This document shows positions 49,743 through 60,978 of a stretch of DNA of 64,000 bases, one piece after another; position 1 is the first letter of the stretch; each line of letters opens with the position of its first letter. Location: assembly GCF_958979055.1 (NCBI RefSeq), contig NC_084886.1, forward strand, positions 4,235,001 through 4,299,000. The letters run 5' to 3'. The translations under genes and the position numbers were made by a program. The notes under the pieces are model-generated. The model was not told the origin of the DNA. It worked only from the letters and a program-made list of their open reading frames with translations, and did not search any database. The DNA is from Alnus glutinosa (taxonomy: Eukaryota > Streptophyta > Magnoliopsida > Fagales > Betulaceae).

Positions 49743-50170
49743 CTATTTATTAATATATAAGCTTCGGTTCTCAGAGAATTTCTCTTGTGAGACGAGAAAG
49801 GAATAGGGCTACTCATCTTCTGGCCAAGTTTGCTGTAGCTAACCCAAGGGCGGTCCTACATGGAGGCTAGGGGGGGCCCTGGCCCCCCCAAGTCCCAAAA
49901 TTTTCCCCTAAAAAAATTTTTTTTTTCGAAAAAAAAAAAAAAAAAAAAATTAAAATTTTACCCCTTAATTTTTAATTTTTTTTAATTTTGCTCCTGTTAT
50001 TTTTTTTTCTTTTCAATTTGGCCCCTCCATTTTTAAAAGCCTAGGTCCGCCACTGAGCTAACCAGTCTCATTATGTTTGGTTTAATGTTTGTCCTAATTT
50101 TCTGGTGAACGTTGTAACTGCTGATTATTTATTATAATGGAAAGCTTAAATTTTCTCTCAAAAAAAAAAT
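49743..50170 (+). mobile_element. 3' end of a LINE (L1-like, RNase H tail), interrupted
   Basis: The frame ISLVRRERNRATHLLAKFAV just before 49845, continued after the inserted MITE by QSHYVWFNVCPNFLVNVVTA, matches the C-terminal end of the RNase H domain found in plant L1-type LINEs. A short 3' UTR and an A run (50161-50169) follow. Only the tail of the element is present, as is usual for 5'-truncated LINEs. The 5' limit is approximate. Confidence 0.72.
49845..50055 (+). mobile_element. hAT-type MITE inside the LINE, 211 bp
   Basis: Ends CAAGGGCGGTCCTA and, read inward from the right, CAGTGGCGGACCTA. Exact 8-bp target duplications AGCTAACC flank it at 49837-49844 and 50056-50063. The interior has poly-A/T and C-rich runs. 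It entered the LINE after the LINE had landed, because one copy of AGCTAACC belongs to the LINE frame. Confidence 0.85.
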
Positions 50171-50380
50171 TAATATGCAACTATTCTCTTAGATTAAAGA
50201 TTTTGTTTTTATTTTTTATTTAAAAAATCTCTGAACTTACCCCCGGTCGTGAACTCGGGGGTCGTGAGTGACCCACGCCCACGATTGAAAGGGTTTATGC
50301 TTAAACCCTAACTCCACTCAAAAATTGAAACCCAAAAAAGGCAATCATTTTCCGCCTTCAATCCCACAATTGAAAGCCCA

Positions 50381-53300
50381 ATGCTTCTCTATCGCTCAGC
50401 TTCCCTGCTCCATCCCTACGAACTCTTATCCCCGCCTAAACTTCTCTCCCAATTCAAGCACGCACACTCATTTCTCTCCAATCCTTCACGTCCTTCCTCT
50501 TCTTTGCACTTTTGGCTGAAGCCGCCGCGCCGTAGACCAGCTAGGGCTTTTGCGACCGCCGCTGTTGCGGAAAGGAAGGGAACCGATACTTTCTACGCCG
50601 ACGAAGACGTTTCGTGGACTTCTCTTGGCGTTTCTGAGAGGCTTTCTCGGGCTCTCTACAACGCCGGCATCGATAGGCCTTCTCTGACTCAGGTACACCC
50701 TCGCCATATTCACTCATGTGTCGAATTATCCTAGAAATGTTCCGAGAAGAGGGAAAAAAAAAACGAGAATGTTGACCAACAGTTCACTTGTGCACAGTCC
50801 ACGGTTGCCTTGAAATTCTATGCTAGACTTGTGAAGGCTCTTCTTGGATCTCTCTTTGTAATTCTTGAAGTGTATTAATCATTGCACGCATTTACTGTTT
50901 TATGAGTTTACGATAGTTGCTGAGACATATTTTGATATGAAATTTAGGCTGCTTGTGTACCGGCTATACTTTCGAGAAAGGATGTGGTAGTGGCTGCGGA
51001 GACGGGTAGTGGTAAAACACATGGATATTTGGTTCCCCTAATTGATAGCTTGTGCGCTGTGTCTGATGATTCTGCTGAGACCGTTTCTGATCAAGAATCA
51101 ACGACACGATTGCGAAGGATTTGTCTTGTTCTTTGCCCAAATGTGCTGCTTTGCGATCAAGTGGTTCGGATGGCCAATGGTCTTTGTGGTGATGATGGTG
51201 AGCCACTCCTCAGAGTTGCATCTGTCTGTGGTCGACAGGTATTTTATTTGCAAATTGTTCTTGGTTATTGTTTATGGATACATCACCATGATTTTATCTT
51301 GTAATACTTGTTTTAGTGAAGGGGACTGTCTATAGACATTTTAAGGTTCCAGGTTCTTACGAATAAAAAACTTATGACTGCAGGGATGGCCAGTTAATGA
51401 GCCTGATATTGTTGTGTCCACCCCAGCTGCTCTTCTGAATAATATTGACCCGAACAAACCCCGTCGTTTGGAGTTTCTGCGTGGCGTGAAATATGTGGTG
51501 TGTTTTTTGTTCAAGTAACTATGTAATTTTGTTGGTTACATAAATAATTGCAATTCTGATACGGCAGAACTATGAGACAGGAGAGATCACATCATTTACA
51601 ACTAAAATATTTATCTACTATGACTGGCAGGTGTTTGATGAAGCAGATATGCTTCTCTGCGGGGGCTTCCAGAATAAAGTTATTCGTCTGATAAACATGC
51701 TCCGCTTTGATGAAAAGCTTTTGTCTCGGTCAAAAGAATCTGTATCTGAGTTGCCAATGGAATTGGAATCTGAGCATACATCAAACTTTACTTTAGACAA
51801 CAAAGAAGACCTACAAACTGAAATCATATCAGAAGGGGAGGAAGACTCTGGGGATGTTGATGACTTGGCAGAGGATGTTGAAGCTGGGTCAAATGAAAGA
51901 AAAGACTGGAGGAGAGTGAGAAAAAATTATGAGCGCAGTAAACAGTATATTTTTGTTGCAGCCACCCTTCCAGTAAATGGAAAGAAAACTGCTGGGGGAG
52001 TGTTGAAACATATGTTTCCAAATGCCAATTGGGTTAGTGGAAATTACCTCCATTGTCACAATCCCAGGTGCCACACATTGTCTGGTTGCCAGTTCTTTTT
52101 CCCCATTCATAAAAAAAATATTCTTTTTCCCCTTGCTAGTTATCTACTTTGAAGCATTAGAGTGATTTTTTCATTTTAAATAGATATGTGTTAGTAAATA
52201 CCGAGCGACCTATTGCAAACATACAAAGTTTACTGGTAGTTCAATGGAAAAAGTTTGGTATGAAAAAACCACAAAAAAAATGGATTATGTTGTGTGTTGG
52301 ACTCTACTCATTAAGAGCAAATGTGCAGTAGGCTAATGATTGTTATATTAAAGCTGCTAAACTCCTGTTTGGTCACTTGCATTTAGCCCACTATATGAGT
52401 GTTTTCAACTAGCAAAATAATTTATGATGTGACTGCATTTTATTTTTCTTTCTAACTAATTTGATGCTTGATAGTTTGTAGCACTAATTATGGCCCATGT
52501 CAGACTTCCACAGCAAACTCATGTACATGTTTAGAGATGCCTGCTCATGCATTACGTGAGTCAAAATTATGATTTCCCCCACTTTAAGACAGCCTTGAGC
52601 CAATTCATTGGCAATGATTTAACAATAGCTTGACTTCGTTGCCAATCTTTACTGTTGAATCTTAGGTGAGGCCTTGCAAGCTTGTGAGGTGGAGCCTTAT
52701 AAGTGTGTAGCCATTGTCTTGCGTCTAGCGTATAAACTTGGGCTAGGGACGTGACATTTAGAGTCAGAAGGATTATTTTTGAACTCTTAAGGCAGGGTCA
52801 CTTCGTGTATCCACCATTGAAAGATAAACTTTGGACCCGTGTAACGCACCCTCACTACACAGATCAGTTAAATCTGGCTTTTGTTGGAGGTGTGGCCCTA
52901 AAAAATTGTTTGTACCCAAGGGGATTTGAACTTTATGGTTGTGCCATCAAAGTTTAAGGCCTTCATCACTTGAGCCAACCCCTTGGGGTTGACTCTTTTT
53001 CATGGAAACTAGTGTGGATGAAGAACAAGATTTAGAAGGAGAAAATTAAATATGAGGGGAAACTACACTTAATCTCCTAAACTTACGCATTAATTGCAAT
53101 GCCCCCAAACTTTAAAAAATTGCAATTTATTCTCCAAACTATTAGCCTCTTTCACTTGGCCCCTGCCATTAGAATTTGTTGTTAACTTAGAAGGCAATCG
53201 TGTGAAATGTCCATTACACCCCGGTAAAAAGTGTAAAAATGCCAATATGCCCATAAATTATATATATAAAAAAATCTCTTTAGTGACCGACCCACAGCCA

Positions 53301-56300
53301 GCCATGGCACGGCCATGGGTCTCCTGGCCGTGGGTCTCCTGGCCATGGACAATATTTTTTTTTTTTGAAAAAAAAAAAAAAAAAAAAAAAATCTATTGCA
53401 GGGGTATTATTGTCATTTTGGATTGCCGTCTGATTTAACCAAAAAGCCTTATGGCGGGGGGCTAAGTGAAAAGAGCTAATAGTTTGGGGCATTATTTGCA
53501 ACTCTTTAAAATTTGGGGGACATTGCAATTGAGGTGTAAGTTTAGGGGGCAAGTGTAATTTTCTCTAAATTTGAACCAATGCTTCAGGTTATAAAAATAT
53601 GCAACTCTAGTAATCTGCAGTGAGATATTTCTTCTTCTCTTTCTCTTTTTCTCTTCTCAGTTCTAGCGAACAGGTATGGCCTTATTGTCTATTAAGATTT
53701 ATATAGGGAGCTTGCTGTTTTGCAATCTTCCATACTAACGCTGAATCATTTAGCCTTGAGATTAGAATTACTGATCAGTCCCTCATATGGGATGACAGGA
53801 TATGATTGTGTGCTTTGTGATATAAACTGAGAGTTATAAACACTAGTTAAACATTGATCTGCTATATAAAATAACGTCCTTTCATTTGATATGCATTCTG
53901 CAAGTATAATTGCAAATTAAGCGGTGACATTATGATGCATTTGATAATGCATGTGAGTTGCTGATCATTGATTCAATTCCATTTCAGATTGAAGCAGAGG
54001 TGGGTCGAAGTTACACTTGAGACTCAGGTGGATGAACTCATAAAGGCTGTGAATCAAGGTTTTAGATCTAAAGCTGGTGATTGCCGAACCATGGTTTTTG
54101 CGAACACTGTTGATGCCGTTGAAGCAGTCGCAAATGTATTGCTGAAAGCTGGGATTGACTGTTACCGTTATCATAAGAATTTTTCCTTGGAGGAGCGTAC
54201 CCAGACGTTAGCTGATTTCCACGAGAAAGGTGGTATTATTGTGTGCACTGATGCTGCTGCACGTGGTGTTGACATACCAAATGTCTCACATGTTATTCAG
54301 GTGCTTCTCTTTTTACCAAATTAGCTAGGTTCCTGCCTTATATATCTGGTTATCTTTCACTGAACAGAAAGCCCTGGGCCACTGGTAATGCTAGGTTTCA
54401 AAATGGGAAGTAAATGAGAAAATGGATATAATGAACATCAAAAGACCTTTTGTCTTGGTGTGAATAAGCATCTATGAATGAAAATTACTTAGATCTGATG
54501 CAGCAAACAGAAATTGATAAAACATTTAAATAGATGTTTTTATGAGTGGAAAATAACAAGTGAGAGTCAATTTCTTAACTATGGTACATAAGAGTAAATG
54601 TAAATACAAAAAATAAAATAACTAATATAATATGATCGAAACATAGCTTTCTGCAACTAGTAAAAGAAATTACCTATCAAAAAAAAAAAACTAATAAAAG
54701 CAGTTAAAATTAAAGTTTTTCAATGTTGGAAAATTTTGGAAATAAAGGAAAACAGGAATAATTATATCCACGTTTGCTTGAAATAAGTGAGCCATAAGCT
54801 GTGATATCCCCCCCCCACCAAAACACACAGACATAGAAAAAGAGAAAGAAAATTCAAAGCATCTTATTACTAATAGTGAGATGATCATAGGCTTCAGTAT
54901 GTGACCTCACAGAGGGCACTCTAGGTGATCTTTAATTTTCCTATTATATCCAGTATGCTCCCTTCAAATTGTTTTTACACTTTTTGTTTTCCACTTGTTC
55001 AACAGTTTCTCCAACTAGATTTATAAATATATAGAGGACTTGACCCTTGAAATGATTTGTCCATTCCAGGCAGACTTTGCTACTTCTGCTGTGGATTTTT
55101 TGCATAGGGTTGGTCGCACTGCTAGAGCTGGTCAATTTGGACTTGTCACTAACCTGTACACTGAATCCAACCGGGATCTTGTTGCTGCAGTTTGTCAAGC
55201 CGGGGAAATTAATCAGCCTGTGGTAATTCTTCAAACTTGCAATTTGATGCTCAAAGATATACTTTATGTGAAATGATACGTCAGCCAGGATTCAGTAAAC
55301 TAACAATTTTTTTTGATGAATTTTTCAGAAAACTAACAATGATAACAGTAATTTTTTTTTTTTGAAAAAGTACATATAACCCCCCCTCAAACTACTACCT
55401 TATTGTCAATGTACCTTCCAAACTACCAATTATGTCAATATGTCTCCCTAAACTACCTAAAAATGTCAATGTCCCCCTAATGACAAAAATACATTACATA
55501 AAATTATTAAAATAAAATAAAAACTAAAGAAATTATTAAAAAAATAACAAAAATTTATACAAAAAAAAAAATTAGGAACTTTTTTTTTTTTTTTTTTTTG
55601 GTTTTTATATATATTTTTTTTTTAAAAAAAAAAAATTCAGTAATTTTTTCGTTTGCTTTTCTTTTTAAAAAAAATCGTTTTTTTTTAATTTAATAAAAAA
55701 CTAGTATTTCTTTTTGGTTTTTTTTTTAAAAAATGTTTTTATAATTTTCAGTTATTTTTTCGTTTGCTTTTTTTAAAAAAAAAAAAAAATCGTTCTTTTT
55801 TCGTTTTTTATTTAATTTTTTTTAGAAAAATATTTTTTTAGTTTTTTAGTTTTATTTTATTTTTTAAAAAAATAGTTTTAGTTTTATTTTTTTAAAAAAA
55901 AAAATTAGTTTTAGTTTTTTTTTTTTTTTTTTTAAATTTATAAGGACATTTTTGTCTTATTCAAAGAAATTTAGGGTCATTTTTGTCTTTTTGTTGGTAT
56001 TAGAGGGGATATTGACATTTTTTGGTAGTTTGAGGGGGAACATTGACACAATTGATAGTTTGGGAGATAGATTGACAATTAAGTGGTAGTTTGGGGACAT
56101 CTCATTGATTATTAATTATACGTGAATGGAAGTAATGGCATCCTAATGATGGATTACAAGTTCCATGTATGGCTCCCTGTCTTTTTGTTGCCAATACTTG
56201 CCCCTTCTTGAAGGATGACTGGTTATTTTCTAATACCTGCAGGAGAGAGCATTTAGCAGGAAAAGAGGCTTCCGCAACAAGCTTAAGAAAAGAGGTAGAA

Positions 56301-56563
56301 GTTTTCATTTTCGTTGGCAAATATATCAGGAGTAAACTATCTACTTGAACACGAAATGCATATGGTGCAAATATATTAAAGGATGCTCTCACACATCAAA
56401 TATGTAGTAGAAAAAAGAAAGTTATATCTAATATTTAAGTAAAATTAATTGGTAAGAAATTTCTACTGACTAGAGAAGTACAGTTTGGTTATGATACTAA
56501 ATTTGGTCTCATATTTATGATTTAGCAGGTTTGGGCAAAGTCAGGGACTTGTCTACCGCTTAA
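50381..56563 (+). CDS. RH22: DEAD-box RNA helicase 22 (chloroplast), 8 exons, 568 aa
   Basis: ATP-dependent RNA helicase; in Arabidopsis RH22 acts in the chloroplast in 23S-4.5S rRNA maturation and 50S assembly. Exons: 50381-50692, 50948-51238, 51384-51497, 51631-52067, 53988-54300, 55070-55222, 56243-56294, 56529-56563, phases consistent. The first 65 residues are Ser/Arg-rich, like a transit peptide. Motifs: Q motif ending PSLTQ104, Walker A AAETGSGKT (120-128), STPAALLNN (Ib), DEAD (242-245), motif III AAT (349-351) where most DEAD proteins have SAT, ARGVD (V), HRVGRTAR (501-508). An acidic insert of about 55 residues (276-331) between motifs II and III is also a feature of RH22. The last two exons are less certain; reading through after KKRG would give a different short tail. 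Introns 4 and 6 hold MITEs and intron 4 also a SINE. Confidence 0.93.
52895..52995 (-). mobile_element. tRNA-derived SINE in RH22 intron 4
   Basis: On the minus strand an A box TGGCTCAAGTGA (52977-52966) and B box GTTCAAATC (52931-52923) lie 34 bases apart, preceded by CCCCAAGGGGT. It resembles the SINE in the RNase H1 intron in layout, though the middle differs. Confidence 0.62.
53055..53568 (+). mobile_element. Long-TIR MITE in RH22 intron 4, ~510 bp
   Basis: The left arm (AACTACACTTAATCTCCTAA ... TTGCAATGCCCCCAAACTTT ... CCAAACTATTAG) and the reverse complement of the right arm (AATTACACTTGCCCCCTAAA ... TTGCAATGTCCCCCAAATTT ... CCCAAACTATTAG) match for about 95 bases. A poly-A/poly-T snap-back and a duplicated GGCCATGGG/GGCCGTGGG box lie in the centre. 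Confidence 0.78.
55364..56102 (+). mobile_element. Long-TIR MITE in RH22 intron 6, ~740 bp
   Basis: Arms match for roughly 100 bases: left CCCCTCAAACTACTACCTTA then TTGTCAATGTACC, right (reversed) GTCCCCAAACTACCACTTAA then TTGTCAATCTATC. The middle is a long series of T runs and A runs. The same arm consensus appears as a single arm in the RNase H1 intron at 30930-31080. Confidence 0.75.
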
Positions 56564-57977
56564 GAGAGCGTGTTTTGGCACAAAATGACTAGATTGTGAG
56601 GAACTTGGTATGTAAGGAAGCATAACTTGTCTTCAGTTATACAACAGAATCCTAGCGATGTAAATGGATTGAATTGATCTTTTTTTGATTATATATGATC
56701 CAGTTAATTTATACATGCCACAAAGTGAAGATCTCTCTTACTCACTCCAAACAAATTTGAACATGTTTCTTTCATTCTAGGTGCAGAAATATTCCTTTTC
56801 TACTGTCCCACAGTCATTATTAGAGTTTCATTCTCCATCTTCAAGTAACCCCGATTTGAAAATGTTCCTTCAACTCTTGTTACAAACATATTCCCTTTTT
56901 TACTGTCTTACAAGAATTTATCTTAGGTTGCATTCTATATCTTTAAGCAACCCTCATTAACTGTCAGTGATTGATCATGGATGTCCTCGTCTTTCCGTAG
57001 TTCCACCGGTGGATATGCATCTCCAATTTGTGGGTCTATTAGACTGTGAGGTTAAGATCTTACTCAATCAGTGCCCTAGGTCTTTAGGTGATAATGATCT
57101 GACTCAATCAGTGCCCTAGGTCTTTAGGTGATAATTTCTTATGCACGGGCTGATAATATAGTAGAAACCATTTTTGGATGGTAAATTTGGTGCCTGGAGT
57201 TATGTAAAACCAACAAAGGTTTGAGTTGGATAGCCTAAATGAGAACGAGGTCTGAAAATGTTTGTTAGGAAAAGGTCGGTTGTAACAGCAAAGATGCCTG
57301 TACAATCATGGTTTTTTTTAAACAAAAGCGTAGAATTGACGCTTTAGACACACTTAGCATGTACGCATCGTCGCACACTCGCACAAGCCACGGGCTTATT
57401 ATTTACAATTTTACATTTGCATTTTTCTGATGTGTACAATTGCTGTTCTAAAAGACATTTTTCTTATTTGAATTTTTACATAAGTAACTGTTTTTCTAAC
57501 GGTCACATTTCTAACGGTAATTGTTTCAATAGTCATTTTTTAACTGTAAAAAACTATTGTTTCAACAGTCATATTTTTAATAGTCAGAAATTGTCATTTC
57601 AACAGTAATAAAATGCTTATGTAATTCTATAAAAGAAAACTTTTAGCAAATTTGATTTACACCTTTTCTTCTCTTCTTATTTGTTATTATTGATTTTTTT
57701 TGTTCAGAGTACATTTGGGCAATATTGTCTATTGAGGACATAATTGATATATTTCCTTTTTGCATAACTTATTGTATTACTTTGAGGCAATATTTGTTCG
57801 AGAGACATTCGTATTTGCCTTATTGTCTGAGGGTTCAGTCATTTTCATACAACTTTTATTTTGCTTTCATTAATTATATAGTTCCACGTCTTTATTTTCT
57901 TATGATATCATGAGCTGGGATTCCTGCAATTGCCTGCTTCCTGCAATCGGTAGGCAATTGAGAGATGCCCTCACAGC
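56564..57977. other. 3' flank of RH22 and intergenic DNA
   Basis: Presumed RH22 3' UTR, then AT-rich DNA without a supported gene. A recent tandem duplication lies at 57062-57135. The stretch at about 57480-57610 repeats short (C/A)A(A/G)TAGTCA and CTGTT(T/A) strings but has no coding signal. Confidence 0.5.
57062..57135 (+). repeat. Recent tandem duplication, period 40 bp
   Basis: A 34-base block starting ACTCAATCAGTGCCCTAGGT is repeated without change at 57062-57095 and 57102-57135. Full identity points to a young slippage event. Confidence 0.92.
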
Positions 57978-58461
57978 TAGGGCGGGTAATTCGGGTTGTC
58001 GTGTCGAGTTCGGATCAACCCGCTTGACTTGCCAACCCGATTAGGCCAAACCAAATCCGACACGATTATTAATCGGGTTGAAACCCGTAACCCGAACACG
58101 ACACGACTAACCTGTCGGGTTACTGGACACAACACAATTAAACAAGTGGGTCATGTTAACCCGACCCGAACATTTTTTTTTTTTTTTTTTTAAATTTTAA
58201 TTTTTATAAAGATTGACACTTTTACTATTCTTATTTTTTATTTTTTTTAATTATTATTATTTATTTAAATTTTTAATAAGTAAACGGGTTGAACCCGTCA
58301 ACCAACGAGTTGGCAGGTGACCCGATTACTAAACGGGTTGGCAGGTCAACTCGTTTATAATTGTGCTAGTAAACAAGTCAACACGTCAATTCGTTTTGCA
58401 TAAATCTTAACTCTATAATTTTGTGTTGGGTTTATGGGTCCAACCCAAATTGCCCACCCTA
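57978..58461 (+). mobile_element. Non-autonomous hAT-type element, 484 bp
   Basis: Ends TAGGGCGGGTAATTCGGGTT and, read inward from the right, TAGGGTGGGCAATTTGGGTT, matching at 16 of 20 bases. Flanks CTCACAGC (57970-57977) and CTCATGGC (58462-58469) agree at 6 of 8 bases, both differences transitions. The subterminal zones are full of CGGGTT/AACCCG strings. No transposase. Confidence 0.72.
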
Positions 58462-59039
58462 CTCATGGCCCTCATATGCCCAAAAGAATAACGCACATTT
58501 TATCATAGTTTGGAAAATTTCCAACAACGGCGAGGATCAGGTCTGTCCTTTACGTGGTTCAAACTCAGCCGACATATATCAACAGAATTTATTTTTGGGA
58601 CATGCATAACATTTTTCCATATGATAGCGATCGAGATGACACGTGAAATATGAAATATGAATGTTGCCTAAAAGCATTTTCTTTTGGTTTCCTCTTTTCA
58701 TTTTCGTCTCCCAAAGAATCGGATTCCAGGAGTGGAGGTTGGAGGACACATTTTAGAAGAGCGGCCATAATTGCTTTGATAGTAGTCATGCGACAATGTT
58801 CGATTCACGCATGCGTCAGTGTTGGTGTCAGTCTTTCTTCTTTTATATATATATATATAGGACACCCCTTTTATTCATTTAGACCAACAGATATATACTA
58901 CGGAGTAACTCGATTAATTTTAAATCGTAGGAAATCATTTGATAAAAAAGATATACTTTCTGAACGTACGCCTACATGCAGTTTTTTTTTTTTTTTGTTT
59001 TCCTTATATTTATATTCATGGTAGAAACTAGCAAACGTT

Positions 59040-59166
59040 AATAGTGATTCTTTCCTCAACAAATTGGGTTTTTGAGTTGGAGTGGCGTCCAAACATGTAT
59101 ACTAATGTGCTCTTGACGGACTCCTTAAGCGATTCTTCACCAACAAATTGGTATCAGAGTCAGGTT
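59040..59166 (+). mobile_element. LTR end plus primer-binding site, retroelement fossil
   Basis: TTGGTATCAGAG at about 59150-59161 matches the tRNA-iMet primer-binding sequence TGGTATCAGAGC used by many plant LTR elements, and it follows a CACCAACA end two bases earlier, like an LTR 3' border. The sequence after it has no clear gag or pol. This is a small, old remnant; family cannot be assigned. Confidence 0.4.
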
Positions 59167-59169
59167 TAG

Positions 59170-59840
59170 CTTCCACTTAAACAAGTGTCATGGTCAATCT
59201 TTAACGCGTTTGGTTTGGATCCGATAAAGAGTGCGGATAACTCTTGGAGCACAGTTATATTTAATAGCCTGCAATTGATACCACTTTTGTATGCGTGACA
59301 CTTTTTAATTTGTAAAAGACTCATACGTGATAGGGAATTAGGTTAATGTAGAAGAAACTCACACATGAGGGAGACTTTTAACATAATCTTCTTGAGGCGA
59401 AAGAAAATAACATGATGACCTGGGGGACCATTAGAATCCATATTTTCATAAAAGACAAAACGATTAAAGCTTATATGGAGAAAAAGGAAATACAATGGGT
59501 AATACTAATACATCTGAAGCTAAAACAATAACAATTTGATATTAGAAATCTCACGCAAGTACAATAAATAATGCACACGTACACTCTCACTCGGTCACTC
59601 TCCCACTTCCACGCTTTCTAATGTAGTATTTAAAACTATCATTAGATTAAAGTTTAATACTGCATGATCCATTCTAAATCAAAATGTGGTTTTAAAAACC
59701 ACGTCAAAAAAATGAGAAAAATGAGAAAAATGAAATGTAAGAATCAAAGTAGGTGCATGTAGCTTTGTAATTACATGCCAATACACACAAGTAATTGCAT
59801 AATCGTTAGGAGAATTGAGTCCGGCCAAAGCTACACCAAG
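59170..59840. other. Spacer and 3' flank of UGT exon
   Basis: AT-rich sequence without a supported gene. Its right part is the presumed 3' UTR of the minus-strand glycosyltransferase. Confidence 0.5.
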
Positions 59841-60635
59841 CTAGTGATGACCGTTTGGGATGTCCTTTGCTGCCGCCGCCGCCTCCCTCTTTTGATCATA
59901 TGATTCATTAGCACGTAATATCAACTGCTCAACAAATTCATTGATACGCTTATCGGAGCTCCCTCCTTCACCGAGGGCTTTTTTAGCCAACTCCCTCCAT
60001 TTATTAGCGTTCTTCTTTATCTCCCGGCTCTTCTCTCCCTCCGTCGTTACTTGCTTTAAACACATCACAAGCTCTTCTTTTCTCACAACACCCTTCTCAT
60101 CCTCCTTGGCTCTTAGCCCCACCCGCCAAATCCCCTCCACAAACTTGGCATCAGTCAACTGGTCAGCCCACTGTGGCACTCCCACCATCGGCACACCAAG
60201 GCTAAGCCCTTCGAGCGTTGAGTTCCACCCACAATGGCTCACAAAGCAGCAGATGGCTGGGTGCGCCAGCAGTTCTAGCTGGTTGCACCATCTCACAATC
60301 AAACCCTTTTCTTTTGCTGACTCGACGAACCCATCAGGCAATCTACCATGTTCAGATTCTTTCACCACCCACAGGAAAGGTAAGCCGCTCTCCTTCAAGC
60401 CCCCTGCTATTTCATCCATCTGTTCTGCTGTCAAGGAGACCATGCTTCCGAAGGAGACGTACACTACTGACTTAGGTGCCTTCGTTTCTAGCCATTTCAT
60501 GCACTCCTCGCCAATTGGCTTCCATAGACTCGCTCCATATCTCTTGTCATCCTCAATCCGGCCATCCAAGTAAGCCGATGGGACCATTGGACCAATCAAC
60601 TTTGCCGGCCATAGCTCTGATATACCTTTCGCCTC
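59841..60635 (-). CDS. UDP-glycosyltransferase, UGT74-type, C-terminal exon (partial)
   Basis: Family 1 glycosyltransferase; UGT74 enzymes move glucose from UDP-glucose to small acids, phenolics or thiohydroximates in the cytosol. This exon encodes about 264 residues after an acceptor at about 60636 (AAAAG then GAGGCGAAAGG). It opens EAKGISELWPAKLIGPMVPS and contains VVYVSFGSMVSL and a complete 44-residue PSPG box starting at W of WCNQLELLAH, with HCGWNSTLEGLSLGVPM and ending PQWADQ; the last Gln fits glucose donors. The catalytic His and acceptor pocket would be in the first exon, which is not seen between here and 64000. The tail after EFVEQLI is longer than usual and has an Ala run before DIPNGHH. 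A Ty3/gypsy-type fossil starts 344 bases upstream, so the gene either has a very long intron or has lost its first half. Confidence 0.88.
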   Translation of the reverse strand, partial: EAKGISELWPAKLIGPMVPSAYLDGRIEDDKRYGASLWKPIGEECMKWLETKAPKSVVYVSFGSMVSLTAEQMDEIAGGLKESGLPFLWVVKESEHGRLPDGFVESAKEKGLIVRWCNQLELLAHPAICCFVSHCGWNSTLEGLSLGVPMVGVPQWADQLTDAKFVEGIWRVGLRAKEDEKGVVRKEELVMCLKQVTTEGEKSREIKKNANKWRELAKKALGEGGSSDKRINEFVEQLILRANESYDQKREAAAAAKDIPNGHH

Positions 60636-60895
60636 CTTTTCATCATATAACAAGCGTTAGAATATAGTCTAAATCATTGAATTCATCCATATATTGAACA
60701 AAAGAAATAAAGTTTAAAAAGTTTTGTTGTCGAAAAATCTTGAGAAAGCTTCACTTATTATTCTTGATCTTTCATCATTTTTAGAATCATGCATACTCAT
60801 AAACTTTAAAAAATGTCAATTTAATTTAAGTATTCATCTTTTAATTTTTTTCAATTTCATTCATCCGTTAATTAGAATTTTTCTTTAAATCCTAA

Positions 60896-60978
60896 GAGCA
60901 TCTCCGGCAGGAGTGCTATTTTAACCAAAAAGTTAAATTTGACTATTTTTTCTCTTTTTCTTCCTCCAGCAAACTAGT
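60896..60978 (+). mobile_element. Left part of a PIF/Harbinger-like MITE, cut by the LTR element
   Basis: TAA at 60893-60895 is followed by GAGCATCTCCGGCAGGAGTG, the same class of end as at 19348 and 34101. The copy stops where the LTR begins at 60979; the other end is not in the window. Confidence 0.55.

Noticed and set aside
56295-56340. RH22 ending by read-through after KKRG rather than splicing to 56529
   Set aside because: A GT at 56295 and an AG at 56527-56528 join in phase and give a short basic tail; the alternative is possible and is flagged in the gene entry.
57417-57608. Asn/Cys-rich 63-codon frame
   Set aside because: Produced by short AT-rich repeats; no start context or domain.
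59941-60573. 210-codon plus-strand frame
   Set aside because: Shadow of the glycosyltransferase exon on the other strand, which has the PSPG motif.
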